Below, piece by piece: positions 1 through 5,397 of a stretch of DNA of 5,802 nucleotides. Source of the DNA: Moraxella caviae (lineage in GTDB: Bacteria > Pseudomonadota > Gammaproteobacteria > Pseudomonadales > Moraxellaceae); NCBI RefSeq assembly GCF_002014985.1, contig NZ_MUXU01000025.1:1-5802 (forward strand). Direction: 5' to 3'. Within the stretch, counting starts at the first letter, position 1; each line of letters opens with the position of its first letter. Under the pieces are notes generated by a model. That model was not told where the DNA came from, ran no database searches, and was given only the letters and a program-made list of their open reading frames with translations. Position numbers and translations under genes: made by a program.

Positions 1-395
1 TCTGTGTAGACAATGCTATCAGGCTTGATTTTACTTGTGATAATTGGCATTAGTGTATTTGTCTTAGTATCTTTAACAACAACAGTGTAAACTTTATCAT
101 TGCGTTTTAATAAACCAAATACAGCAGTTTTACCAGCTGCACCACGACCACGTTTGCCTTTACGAATACCGCCAAAGTAACTTTCATCAAGTTCAACTTC
201 ACCATCAAAGAGATTGTTGGCTTCAAGAGCTAAGTGGTATTCTATCACAAGGCGGATTTTGTGGTAAAAAAGGGCTGCTGAATTAGGGTGAATACCCAGT
301 AAATCAGCTGCACTTCTAGCAGTAACTTCGAGTACAAAAAATTCAAGCAGTCTTTTTTGAACTTTTTTACTTAGTTTACAATGGGTTATCTTCAT
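1..395 (-). CDS. IS1595-family (IS1016/ISXO2-like) transposase, 5' part, cut by window edge
   Basis: The minus strand reads open from an ATG at 395-393 for 131 codons to the window edge, with no stop. The protein starts MKITHCKLSKKVQKRLLEFF. A helix-turn-helix-like stretch (about residues 26-48, ARSAADLLGIHPNSA followed by LFYHKIR) leads into the hallmark LDESYFGG (residues 69-76). D70 of that motif is the first acidic residue of the DDE-type catalytic core in IS1595-group transposases. KRGRGAAGKTAVFGLLKR (81-98) is also typical of this group. The last visible residues, DSIVYT, are followed by GA, the start of a codon that is probably the second catalytic Asp. Family members are about 210-230 aa, so roughly 60% is present. 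No strong Shine-Dalgarno precedes the ATG. The gene is visibly more AT-rich than neighbouring tsaD, as expected for a mobile gene. Whether the full copy is intact cannot be seen. Confidence 0.9.
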   Translation of the reverse strand, partial: MKITHCKLSKKVQKRLLEFFVLEVTARSAADLLGIHPNSAALFYHKIRLVIEYHLALEANNLFDGEVELDESYFGGIRKGKRGRGAAGKTAVFGLLKRNDKVYTVVVKDTKTNTLMPIITSKIKPDSIVYT

Positions 396-398
396 AAA

Positions 399-426
399 AC
401 TAGTATAACATGGTTGTTATTCTAGT
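399..426. repeat. Near-perfect 12-bp inverted repeat at the IS end
   Basis: ACTAGTATAACA (399-410) and TGTTATTCTAGT (415-426) pair at 11 of 12 positions around a 4-nt centre. The structure occupies almost all of the space between the element's end and the transposase ATG at 395. It could be a transposase binding site, part of the promoter, or a hairpin in the mRNA leader that limits translation from read-through transcripts. The pairing is seen directly; the role is inferred. Confidence 0.7.
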
Positions 427-434
427 ACAGCCCC

Positions 435-648
435 AAAATAAAAGGTAGAAGTTAATAAAAGTTTTAAACTGATTGCGATTGAAAAACGAATTAAAGTTTA
501 AAAAACCGCTGATTTAGCTTACTTAAAAGTTACTTTGTTTAAAAAGCGCTTTGCTTAAAAGGTTCTTTATTTTAAAAAGCTGTTTTATTTAAAAGCCACT
601 TACTAGCAATTTGCTTCACTCAAGGCAGACTTGCATCAGTTTCATGGC
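435..648. other. AT-rich spacer between IS end and tsaD, no gene
   Basis: This 214-bp spacer has no plausible reading frame on either strand. Its middle is a degenerate tandem array, listed separately. A palindrome AGTTTTAAACT lies at 460-470. A possible weak terminator for tsaD is formed by TGGCTT (645-650), which overlaps the stop codon, pairing with AAGCCA (593-598). On the minus strand this is followed by TTTTAAAT, but the intervening loop is 46 nt, so it is unconvincing. No strong intrinsic terminator for tsaD is visible. Confidence 0.5.
494..599. repeat. Degenerate 16-17-bp tandem array downstream of tsaD
   Basis: Successive units can be laid out as tttgtttaaaaagcgc (534-549), tttgcttaaaaggttc (550-565), tttattttaaaaagctg (566-582) and ttttatttaaaagccac (583-599). 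Weaker copies precede them at 519-533 and about 494-511. The shared core is TTTAAAAAGC or TTTAAAAGNC. The period is not a multiple of three and there is no reading frame, so this is not a coding repeat. On the minus strand each unit presents a T-rich run, which might matter for transcription ending or DNA bending. That role is speculative. Confidence 0.6.
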
Positions 649-1683
649 TTAAGAAAAATTCAGCGAAGTCAAATCCCATCTTGGCACGCACGCCACCGAC
701 AAATCGTCCTGCTGCCCTGCCTGCAAACGGCAAAATCCTGCATACGCAATCATCGCTCCGTTATCCGTGCATAGCTCTGGCGGCGCATAATGCACTTGTG
801 CGCCCATCTTGGCAAGCTCACTTTCCAGCGCAGCTCTAAGCTCACTGTTTGCCGACACACCGCCTGCGATGACAAGGCGCTTTAACCCTGTTTGCTTAAG
901 CGCACGCACGCATTTTTTGACCAGCGTATCCACCACCGCATATTGAAAACTTGCCGCAATGTCAGCACGCACTTTTGGGTCGCTGTCAGAATTTGGCGTG
1001 TCTTTGATAAGATTATGCACCGCAGTTTTCATGCCGCTAAAGCTAAAATCCAGCCCCTTGTGCAGCATGGGTCTTGGCAGCTCATAAGCGTGTTTGTCGC
1101 CAGTGGCAGCAAGTTTGGCAACATTTGGCCCACCGGGATACGGCAAGCCCAGCATCTTAGCGGTCTTATCAAAACATTCACCTGCCGCATCGTCAATGGA
1201 CTCACCCAAATGCTCATAACGTCCCACGCCATCGGCTCGCACCAGCATGGTATGACCGCCAGACACCAGCAAGCACACAAACGGAAATGCCACATCGTCC
1301 GCACCCAAAAGCGGCGCCAGCAAATGCCCTTCCATGTGATGCACGCCAATGGCAGGCACGCCAAGCCCATACGCCAGCGTACGCCCAAATAGCGCACCTG
1401 TCATCAAAGCGCCAATCAGCCCCGGCCCTTTGGTATAAGCCACCGCATCAATATCGTGCTTGTCAACGCCTGCCTTATCAAGCAGCTCATCAAACAGCGG
1501 CACCAATTTGCGAATGTGATCACGGCTGGCAAGCTCTGGCACAACGCCGCCATAAGTGGCGTGCAGCTCAATCTGCGAATACAGCACCTGCGCCAGCACG
1601 CCGCCTTTGCCGCCATTTAGCTCGCTGTCATAAATCGCAAGCCCTGTTTCATCACAGGACGTTTCTAGCCCCAGCACTTTCAT
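649..1683 (-). CDS. tsaD: tRNA N6-adenosine threonylcarbamoyltransferase TsaD
   Basis: TsaD (Kae1/Qri7/YgjD family) transfers the threonylcarbamoyl group from threonylcarbamoyl-AMP to A37 of ANN-decoding tRNAs. It acts in the cytosol with TsaB and TsaE to make t6A. From M1 at 1683 the protein is 344 aa, close to the usual 335-345. It shows [14 protein letters not shown] at the N terminus, the metal-binding HMEGH (116-120), SGGHT (141-145), [10 protein letters not shown] (160-169), FSFSGMKT (213-220), AGGVSAN (273-279) and DNGAM (307-311), whose Asp is the third metal ligand. All key residues are present and the gene looks intact. The frame extends 11 codons upstream to an ATG at 1716, but family members begin directly at [14 protein letters not shown], so 1683 is preferred. 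The Shine-Dalgarno is weak (GGGTGAT close to the ATG). The gene is monocistronic by layout: its own promoter lies upstream and only an IS lies downstream. Confidence 0.97.
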   Translation of the reverse strand: MKVLGLETSCDETGLAIYDSELNGGKGGVLAQVLYSQIELHATYGGVVPELASRDHIRKLVPLFDELLDKAGVDKHDIDAVAYTKGPGLIGALMTGALFGRTLAYGLGVPAIGVHHMEGHLLAPLLGADDVAFPFVCLLVSGGHTMLVRADGVGRYEHLGESIDDAAGECFDKTAKMLGLPYPGGPNVAKLAATGDKHAYELPRPMLHKGLDFSFSGMKTAVHNLIKDTPNSDSDPKVRADIAASFQYAVVDTLVKKCVRALKQTGLKRLVIAGGVSANSELRAALESELAKMGAQVHYAPPELCTDNGAMIAYAGFCRLQAGQQDDLSVACVPRWDLTSLNFS

Positions 1684-1716
1684 CACATCACCCGTCTTTT
1701 GCTCATCAAAGCGCAA

Positions 1717-1913
1717 ACTTTATTTTTATAAAAGTACTATTATAGCACGGTTTTTATCACTGTTGGGCGTTCGTGCGCTTGCTGCTGATGGTAAATTCAC
1801 CCAATCCATCACCAATCTGCCAAATCACAACACCGCACCGCAAACACGTCAGTAAAATTAAGTGCGATTAACGCATTACTCGTACATTGTCCGTGGTGTC
1901 CGTGCATTATTCA
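1717..1913. other. Spacer between the 159-aa gene and tsaD
   Basis: This gap holds the tsaD promoter (1739-1766). A small inverted repeat TGCG-attaa-CGCA lies at 1863-1875 and is followed on the minus strand by TTAATTTTAC, a weak terminator candidate for the upstream gene. TGTCCGTG occurs as an exact direct repeat at 1888-1895 and 1897-1904. No gene is supported here. Confidence 0.4.
1739..1766 (-). promoter_or_regulatory. Extended -10 promoter for tsaD
   Basis: On the minus strand TGCTATAAT (1747-1739) is a perfect -10 hexamer with the TG extension. The best -35 candidate, CCAACA (1766-1761) with a 16-bp spacer, is poor, as is common with extended -10 promoters. Transcription would start near 1732, giving a leader of about 50 nt to the ATG at 1683. 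That leaves only about 16 nt for the alternative start at 1716. Confidence 0.6.
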
Positions 1914-2393
1914 TTATTGGCACACCACCGCCACAAGTTTGTCAGTATAAGCTGTTTTGCCCCATTGCACCGCACCGCTTGTCAAATCACCTTGCAAGCC
2001 ATTTTGGCAATCCACCAACACAGGCAAATGCTGCGCGGCTTGTCTGCGCTCAAAAAAGTACAACTGCGCGCGCTTCACATCAGGCGTATCGCCAGCCGCC
2101 ACAGACGCTGTGTCCACCGCCACAAAGTGCAAAATTGGCGCACGATAATAAGACCAAGGCTTATAAAATGCTGGCGTCTCCACGCTTGCCACCACCTGAG
2201 TGTCCGCAGGCAGGCGTGATGTGGTATGCTCAAACCACGAATATTCGCTATGAATTTGAAAGGCCATCATGCCAAGCCCAGCCGCCACAGGCACAATCCA
2301 GCGCGGCAATTTCTTAACCACCAGCCGCAAAGACAACGCCACGCCTGCCGCTGCAAATCCTGCCACCGCTGTCGCAATCAATTCCCAAAACAT
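1914..2393 (-). CDS. Conserved-type small membrane protein of unknown function (159 aa)
   Basis: I do not recognise a characterised family. The start at 2393 has a good Shine-Dalgarno (AAGGAA, 2406-2401) 7 nt upstream. The protein begins MFWELIATAVAGFAAAGVAL. It has two hydrophobic segments at about 4-24 and 31-46, joined by a basic turn (RLVVKKLPR, 23-31). By the positive-inside rule that turn is cytoplasmic, so both termini would face the periplasm. The C-terminal 110 residues are soluble and contain SEYSWFEHT (49-57), ETPAFYKPWSYYRAP (72-86) and QLYFFERRQAAQHLPVLVDC (110-129). The only two cysteines, C129 and C158, lie in this domain and could form a disulfide. From memory, similar proteins are annotated as hypothetical in Acinetobacter, Psychrobacter and Moraxella; this needs a search. 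It is separated by long spacers from both neighbours, so it probably forms its own transcription unit. A real gene is supported by the RBS, membrane topology and coding-like composition. Confidence 0.85.
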   Translation of the reverse strand: MFWELIATAVAGFAAAGVALSLRLVVKKLPRWIVPVAAGLGMMAFQIHSEYSWFEHTTSRLPADTQVVASVETPAFYKPWSYYRAPILHFVAVDTASVAAGDTPDVKRAQLYFFERRQAAQHLPVLVDCQNGLQGDLTSGAVQWGKTAYTDKLVAVVCQ

Positions 2394-2473
2394 CGTTTCA
2401 TTCCTTTTGTTTGTTATGTGTCAATGATAGTTTATCGTCATTTAACTTAATGTGCATTTAGAACTGCAGGTTA

Positions 2474-2543
2474 GGTTAGCATAACCCAACGGTTTTAAGG
2501 TGCGCTCTTAGATTTGTTGGGTTTTTATTTCACTCAACCCAAC
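2474..2543. repeat. Interspersed inverted-repeat element with three GTTGGGTT/AACCCAAC arms
   Basis: AACCCAAC occurs at 2483-2490 and 2536-2543, and its complement GTTGGGTT at 2516-2523. The middle arm can pair with either outer arm, through a 25-nt or a 12-nt loop. GTTGGGTT is followed on the plus strand by tttattt, so the left pair resembles a plus-strand intrinsic terminator. A small hairpin GGTTA-gca-TAACC (2474-2486) overlaps the first arm. The same GTTGGGTTAG motif recurs at 5634-5643, suggesting an interspersed repeat family in this genome. Confidence 0.55.
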
Positions 2544-2550
2544 TTACACA

Positions 2551-2589
2551 TCGTTTCTTAATCTCGCTTCTTAATCTCGCTTCTTAATC
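2551..2589. repeat. 13-bp tandem repeat, three copies
   Basis: tcgtttcttaatc (2551-2563) is followed by two identical copies of tcgcttcttaatc (2564-2576 and 2577-2589). A diverged fourth copy, tcatttctcaatc, lies slightly apart at 2601-2613; it and the third copy are both followed by caac. This looks like replication slippage in non-coding DNA. Confidence 0.8.
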
Positions 2590-2760
2590 CAACCCACTTA
2601 TCATTTCTCAATCCAACATTAAGCAGCAAATCCATGTTCATATTACACGGTTTGCCGCCAATATTCACGCTTTATTTACACGTTTTTTTAAATTTTTGAA
2701 TGCTTTTTGGAACGATTTTTTTAAATTCCCAAAACATAACACCGCCATCAACCACCCAAT

Positions 2761-2788
2761 AAAAATGCGAACCTAAGTCCGCATTTTT
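2761..2788 (-). terminator. Intrinsic terminator of the symporter operon (distal hairpin)
   Basis: AAAAATGCG (2761-2769) and CGCATTTTT (2780-2788) form a perfect 9-bp stem around a 10-nt loop. Because the A/T tails are symmetrical, the hairpin has a T-run on either strand. It can end the minus-strand operon that stops at 2903, or plus-strand transcription. Confidence 0.75.
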
Positions 2789-2792
2789 AGTT

Positions 2793-2825
2793 GCCAAACA
2801 AAACCACTTGCTGATTTTGTTTGGC
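2793..2825 (-). terminator. Second hairpin downstream of the symporter operon
   Basis: GCCAAACAAAA (2793-2803) pairs perfectly with TTTTGTTTGGC (2815-2825), an 11-bp stem with an 11-nt loop. On the plus strand it is followed by ggatttttatc. On the minus strand it lies 4 nt before the 2761-2788 hairpin and probably works with it as a tandem terminator or an mRNA 3'-end stabiliser. Confidence 0.7.
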
Positions 2826-2902
2826 GGATTTTTATCTTGAGTGCTTTTAACTCACTTTTATCTTGGCTTGCTTGGCGTTTGGCTTTACAAGCCTTGATAA
2901 AA

Positions 2903-4672
2903 TCAGTGGTCAATCGCTGCGCCTGCACCTTTTGGATAGCGTACGCTTTCTACCAAATCTTGGATTTCTTTTGGCGGTGGCGCGGTCATTGATGACACCA
3001 CAAAGGCGGTGATGAAGTTCAATGCTGCACCGATTGGGCCAAAGCCTAGTGGGCTAACACCCATAATCCAGTTTTCGGCAGTGTTTTCAAAGGTGGCAGT
3101 ACCCGGGATAAAGAACCAGCCCATGTATAGGAAAATGTAGATACACGTTGCGCTCAAGCCCACGACCATGCCTGCGATTGCACCTGTGCTGTTGATGCGT
3201 TTTGAGAAAATACCCATCATCAAAGCAGGGAACAATGATGAGCCTGCGATACCAAAGGCAAGTGCCACAACTTGAGCTGCAAAGCCCGGTGGGTTGATGC
3301 CCAGATAAGTTGCCACTGCGATTGCGACTGTCATAGACACACGCGCCGCCATCAACTCACCTTTGTCTGAAATGTCAGGCTTCAAGGTTTTCTTAATCAA
3401 GTCATGCGAGATGGCTGATGAAATGGCAAGTAGCAAGCCTGCTGCGGTAGACAGCGCCGCTGCGATACCACCTGCAGCAATCAAACCAATCACCCAACCC
3501 GGCAAGTTTGCAATCTCTGGGTTCGCCAGTACCATGATGTCGTTGTTCACGGTCAGCTCATTGCCCTGCCAGCCTTTAGCTTCTGCAGCTGCGGCAAACT
3601 CAGCATTTTTGTCGTTGTAATACTGGATTTTACCATCGCCGTTTTTGTCTTCAAATTTCAAAAGACCAGTCGCTTCCCAGTTTTTCATCCATTCTGGACG
3701 TGCTTCATAATCGATCGGTGCTGACTGCGTGCCTTGTGGATACACAGTTTCAACCAAGTTCATACGAGACATCGTACCTACTGCAGGTGCTGCGGTGTAT
3801 AGTAGTGCAATGAATACCAACGCCCAGCCAGCTGATGAACGTGCTTCTGATACTTTAGTTACAGTAAAGAAGCGAATGATAACATGAGGCAAGCCCGCCG
3901 TACCAATCATCAAACTTAGCGCCAATAGGAACATATTTAGCTTGTCTGGCACATCAGCGGTATAAGCCGCAAAGCCCAAATCGGTGATGACTTGATCCAG
4001 CTTGGCAAGCATGGTCATGCCGCTTTCGGTGTCAGTACCGAATAGACCCAGCTGCGGAATTGGATTGCCAGTGATGTTAAACGAGATGAAAATCGCAGGA
4101 ATGATGTAAGCAATCATCAATACCACATACTGCGCAACCTGCGTATAAGTAATGCCTTTCATGCCGCCAAGCACCGCATAAAACAGCACCACCACCGCCG
4201 CAATAATCAGACCCAAAGTATTGCTCACTTCCAAGAAACGCGCGAACGCCACGCCTGCACCTGTCATCTGACCGATAACATAAGTGGTAGATGCCAAAAT
4301 CAAGCACACCACCGCAATCAAGCGCGCGGTCTTAGAATAGAAGCGATCGCCCACGAAATCAGGCACGGTGAATTTGCCAAATTTACGCAAATATGGCGCA
4401 AGCAGCATAGCCAGCAGTACAAAGCCGCCAGTCCAGCCCATCAAATATGCCGAAGCTGCGTAGCCACCCATGGCAAGCATACCCGCCATAGAAATGAACG
4501 ATGCCGCACTCATCCAGTCAGCACCAGTTGCCATGCCGTTCACCACAGGGTGAATGCCGCCACCAGCAACATAAAATTCATCGGTTGAGCCTGCGCGCGC
4601 CCAAATCGCAATGCCGAAATACAGCATGAAGGACGCGCCAACGAAAAATAGGTTGATCCAAAATTGAGACAT
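2903..4672 (-). CDS. Sodium:solute symporter large subunit, VC_2705-like subfamily (SSS/ActP-related)
   Basis: A 589-aa inner-membrane protein of the solute:sodium symporter family, expected to couple Na+ entry to uptake of a small solute. ActP relatives carry acetate or other monocarboxylates, but the substrate here is not shown by sequence. About 13 hydrophobic segments are visible. Family marks include the early ATGADWMSAASFISMAG stretch (48-64), the cytoplasmic LRKFGKFTVPDFVGDRFYS (95-113), GGMKGITYTQ (169-178), and AALSTAAGLLLAISSAISHD (405-424). In that last stretch S408/T409 match the Na+-ligand Ser-Thr pair of PutP. A hydrophilic loop (about 304-390) between helices 8 and 9 holds an EF-hand-like DKNGDGKIQYYN (342-353). 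The ATG is preceded by AGGAGG inside the end of the upstream gene. The pairing with a DUF4212-type small subunit 2 nt upstream is typical of the VC_2705-like group rather than of classical ActP, which pairs with YjcH/DUF485. It is often annotated as a cation/acetate symporter. Confidence 0.93.
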   Translation of the reverse strand: MSQFWINLFFVGASFMLYFGIAIWARAGSTDEFYVAGGGIHPVVNGMATGADWMSAASFISMAGMLAMGGYAASAYLMGWTGGFVLLAMLLAPYLRKFGKFTVPDFVGDRFYSKTARLIAVVCLILASTTYVIGQMTGAGVAFARFLEVSNTLGLIIAAVVVLFYAVLGGMKGITYTQVAQYVVLMIAYIIPAIFISFNITGNPIPQLGLFGTDTESGMTMLAKLDQVITDLGFAAYTADVPDKLNMFLLALSLMIGTAGLPHVIIRFFTVTKVSEARSSAGWALVFIALLYTAAPAVGTMSRMNLVETVYPQGTQSAPIDYEARPEWMKNWEATGLLKFEDKNGDGKIQYYNDKNAEFAAAAEAKGWQGNELTVNNDIMVLANPEIANLPGWVIGLIAAGGIAAALSTAAGLLLAISSAISHDLIKKTLKPDISDKGELMAARVSMTVAIAVATYLGINPPGFAAQVVALAFGIAGSSLFPALMMGIFSKRINSTGAIAGMVVGLSATCIYIFLYMGWFFIPGTATFENTAENWIMGVSPLGFGPIGAALNFITAFVVSSMTAPPPKEIQDLVESVRYPKGAGAAIDH

Positions 4673-4674
4673 GA

Positions 4675-4941
4675 CTAGCCCTCCTCGCCTACGCCGTATT
4701 CTTTATCCAGCTTATTCATGCGCCATGAATAAAAGAAAATGATGGCAATAAAGGTGAGAATCGCCCCTTGCTGACCAAACCAAAAGCCCAAATCAGCGCC
4801 AAAAAATGGAATACCCATCAATAAGGGACGCAAAAGAACGGCAAAGCCAAGAGATGAGATTGCCCAAACAACAAGACAACCTAAAATGAGACGGACGTTG
4901 GCTTTCCAGTAGCCAGCGACATCTTTGTGATCAGCAGACAT
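4675..4941 (-). CDS. DUF4212-type small subunit of sodium:solute symporter
   Basis: An 88-aa membrane protein starting MSADHKDVAGYWKANVRLIL, with two hydrophobic helices at about 17-37 and 56-72 and a charged C-terminal tail (RMNKLDKEYGVGEEG). Family features are YWKANVRLI before helix 1, LRPLLMGIPFFGADLGFWFGQQG between the helices (written in two parts: LRPLLMG 38-43 area, then FFGADLGFWFGQQG about 46-59), and YSWRMNKLDKEYG after helix 2. Members are almost always encoded directly before a VC_2705-like symporter and are thought to be its accessory subunit, as here. The stop codon lies 2 nt before the large-subunit ATG, so translation is likely coupled. The frame stays open upstream to an ATG at 5079, but the start at 4941 has an ideal AAGGAG 6 nt away and matches family length. 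The extra 46 residues are basic, unlike the family, and belong to the leader. Confidence 0.93.
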   Translation of the reverse strand: MSADHKDVAGYWKANVRLILGCLVVWAISSLGFAVLLRPLLMGIPFFGADLGFWFGQQGAILTFIAIIFFYSWRMNKLDKEYGVGEEG

Positions 4942-4947
4942 ATTTAT

Positions 4948-4973
4948 CTCCTTATAAATTGCAAATGCAATTT
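4948..4973 (-). promoter_or_regulatory. Ribosome binding site of the small subunit with adjoining hairpin
   Basis: On the minus strand AAGGAG (4953-4948) is a strong Shine-Dalgarno 6 nt before the ATG at 4941 and fixes this start. Two nt upstream of it, AAATTGC-attt-GCAATTT (4973-4956) makes a perfect 7-bp stem with a tetraloop. Its position flush against the ribosome site suggests a role in mRNA stability or translation control. That role is an inference from position. Confidence 0.65.
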
Positions 4974-5104
4974 TCTTACGCTTCCTTGCGACATTCCGTG
5001 TCAAAACGACAATGTGCCGTGTATCTACTTGAATATCCCTAAGAAAGCAGACCTTATAGCGCAACCTTGCAATCAACACACAGCCAATCCACTACTGTGA
5101 TTTT

Positions 5105-5139
5105 ATTCGCAATCCACGACAATCGTCTAAATTGCGGAT
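5105..5139 (-). promoter_or_regulatory. Nested inverted repeat in the symporter leader
   Basis: ATTCGCAAT (5105-5113) and ATTGCGGAT (5131-5139) pair at 8 of 9 positions. Inside them ACGA (5116-5119) and TCGT (5123-5126) pair around a 3-nt loop. In the leader RNA this would be a long, internally bulged hairpin just after the transcription start. It could equally be a DNA operator. It does not match a riboswitch class that I recognise. Confidence 0.45.
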
Positions 5140-5172
5140 AAAAGCCGAGCTTGGTTGTTACGCTATTTTTTC

Positions 5173-5200
5173 ATAATAGCACAATCACAACACTTTTCAA
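5173..5200 (-). promoter_or_regulatory. Sigma70-type promoter of the symporter operon
   Basis: On the minus strand TTGAAA (5200-5195) and TATTAT (5178-5173) are separated by 16 bp. The -10 carries the extended TG (TGCTATTAT). The expected start is near 5166, giving a leader of about 225 nt before the small-subunit ATG. A perfect inverted repeat GCTATT-N7-AATAGC (5162-5180) covers the -10 and the start site and may be an operator. This is the best promoter-like sequence in the gap. Confidence 0.65.
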
Positions 5201-5397
5201 GCGATTTTTTCACATTTTTTATAAAATAATTTTATTATTGGGTAAGATTGTAGAAAGGTTGTGGGTTTGCAGTGGAATAAGTTTCACTTTTTTAGCCTAA
5301 ACCGCTTTTTTGAGAAGTCAAATTCTGTGGTAAATTTTATGGTAAAATGGCATACAGACACCATTTAAAAAGCATTTGGTAAAGTCGGCTTTTCTGC

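Larger units (their letters stand above)
1..434 (-). mobile_element. Insertion sequence of IS1595 family, left-truncated by the window
   Basis: The element contains the transposase gene at 395-1. Its outer end is placed at about 434, where the minus strand begins GGGGCTGTACTAGAATAACA (434-415), 39 bp ahead of the start codon. A GGG-starting terminus so close to the transposase start fits IS1595/IS1016-type elements. The boundary is inferred: the other terminus lies outside the window, so neither the terminal inverted repeat nor a target duplication can be confirmed. If the family's usual 8-bp duplication occurred, its copy here would be about 435-442 (aaaataaa). The insertion lies 214 bp beyond the tsaD stop and in the same orientation, so it does not interrupt tsaD. 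Confidence 0.75.
2394..2902. other. 509-bp repeat-rich spacer downstream of the symporter operon
   Basis: No gene is supported in either strand. From right to left the spacer holds the two terminator hairpins (2761-2825), an exact 12-bp direct repeat TTTTTTTAAATT (2683-2694 and 2716-2727), a 13-bp tandem repeat (2551-2589), and a set of GTTGGGTT/AACCCAAC arms (2483-2543). Last comes the presumed promoter region of the 159-aa gene (about 2407-2460). In that region only weak sigma70-like hexamers are visible, so no promoter is called. Confidence 0.5.

Noticed and set aside
892..1392. Plus-strand open frame of 166 codons opposite tsaD
   Set aside because: It is antisense to a clearly conserved gene, has a composition rich in His/Arg/Gln as expected of a shadow frame, and shows no recognisable domain.
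1684..1716. Upstream tsaD start adding 11 residues
   Set aside because: TsaD proteins start immediately before [12 protein letters not shown]. The extension [11 protein letters not shown] has no family counterpart, and the predicted transcription start leaves it little leader.
1862..2317. Plus-strand open frame of 151 codons opposite the 159-aa membrane protein
   Set aside because: It overlaps almost all of a gene with a good ribosome site and membrane topology. Its Pro/Gln/Ala-rich protein looks like a reverse-strand artefact.
4942..5079. N-terminal extension of the small symporter subunit from an ATG at 5079
   Set aside because: The internal ATG at 4941 has a strong AAGGAG and gives the family length. 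The extra 46 residues are Arg/Lys-rich and unlike the family, and no ribosome site precedes 5079.
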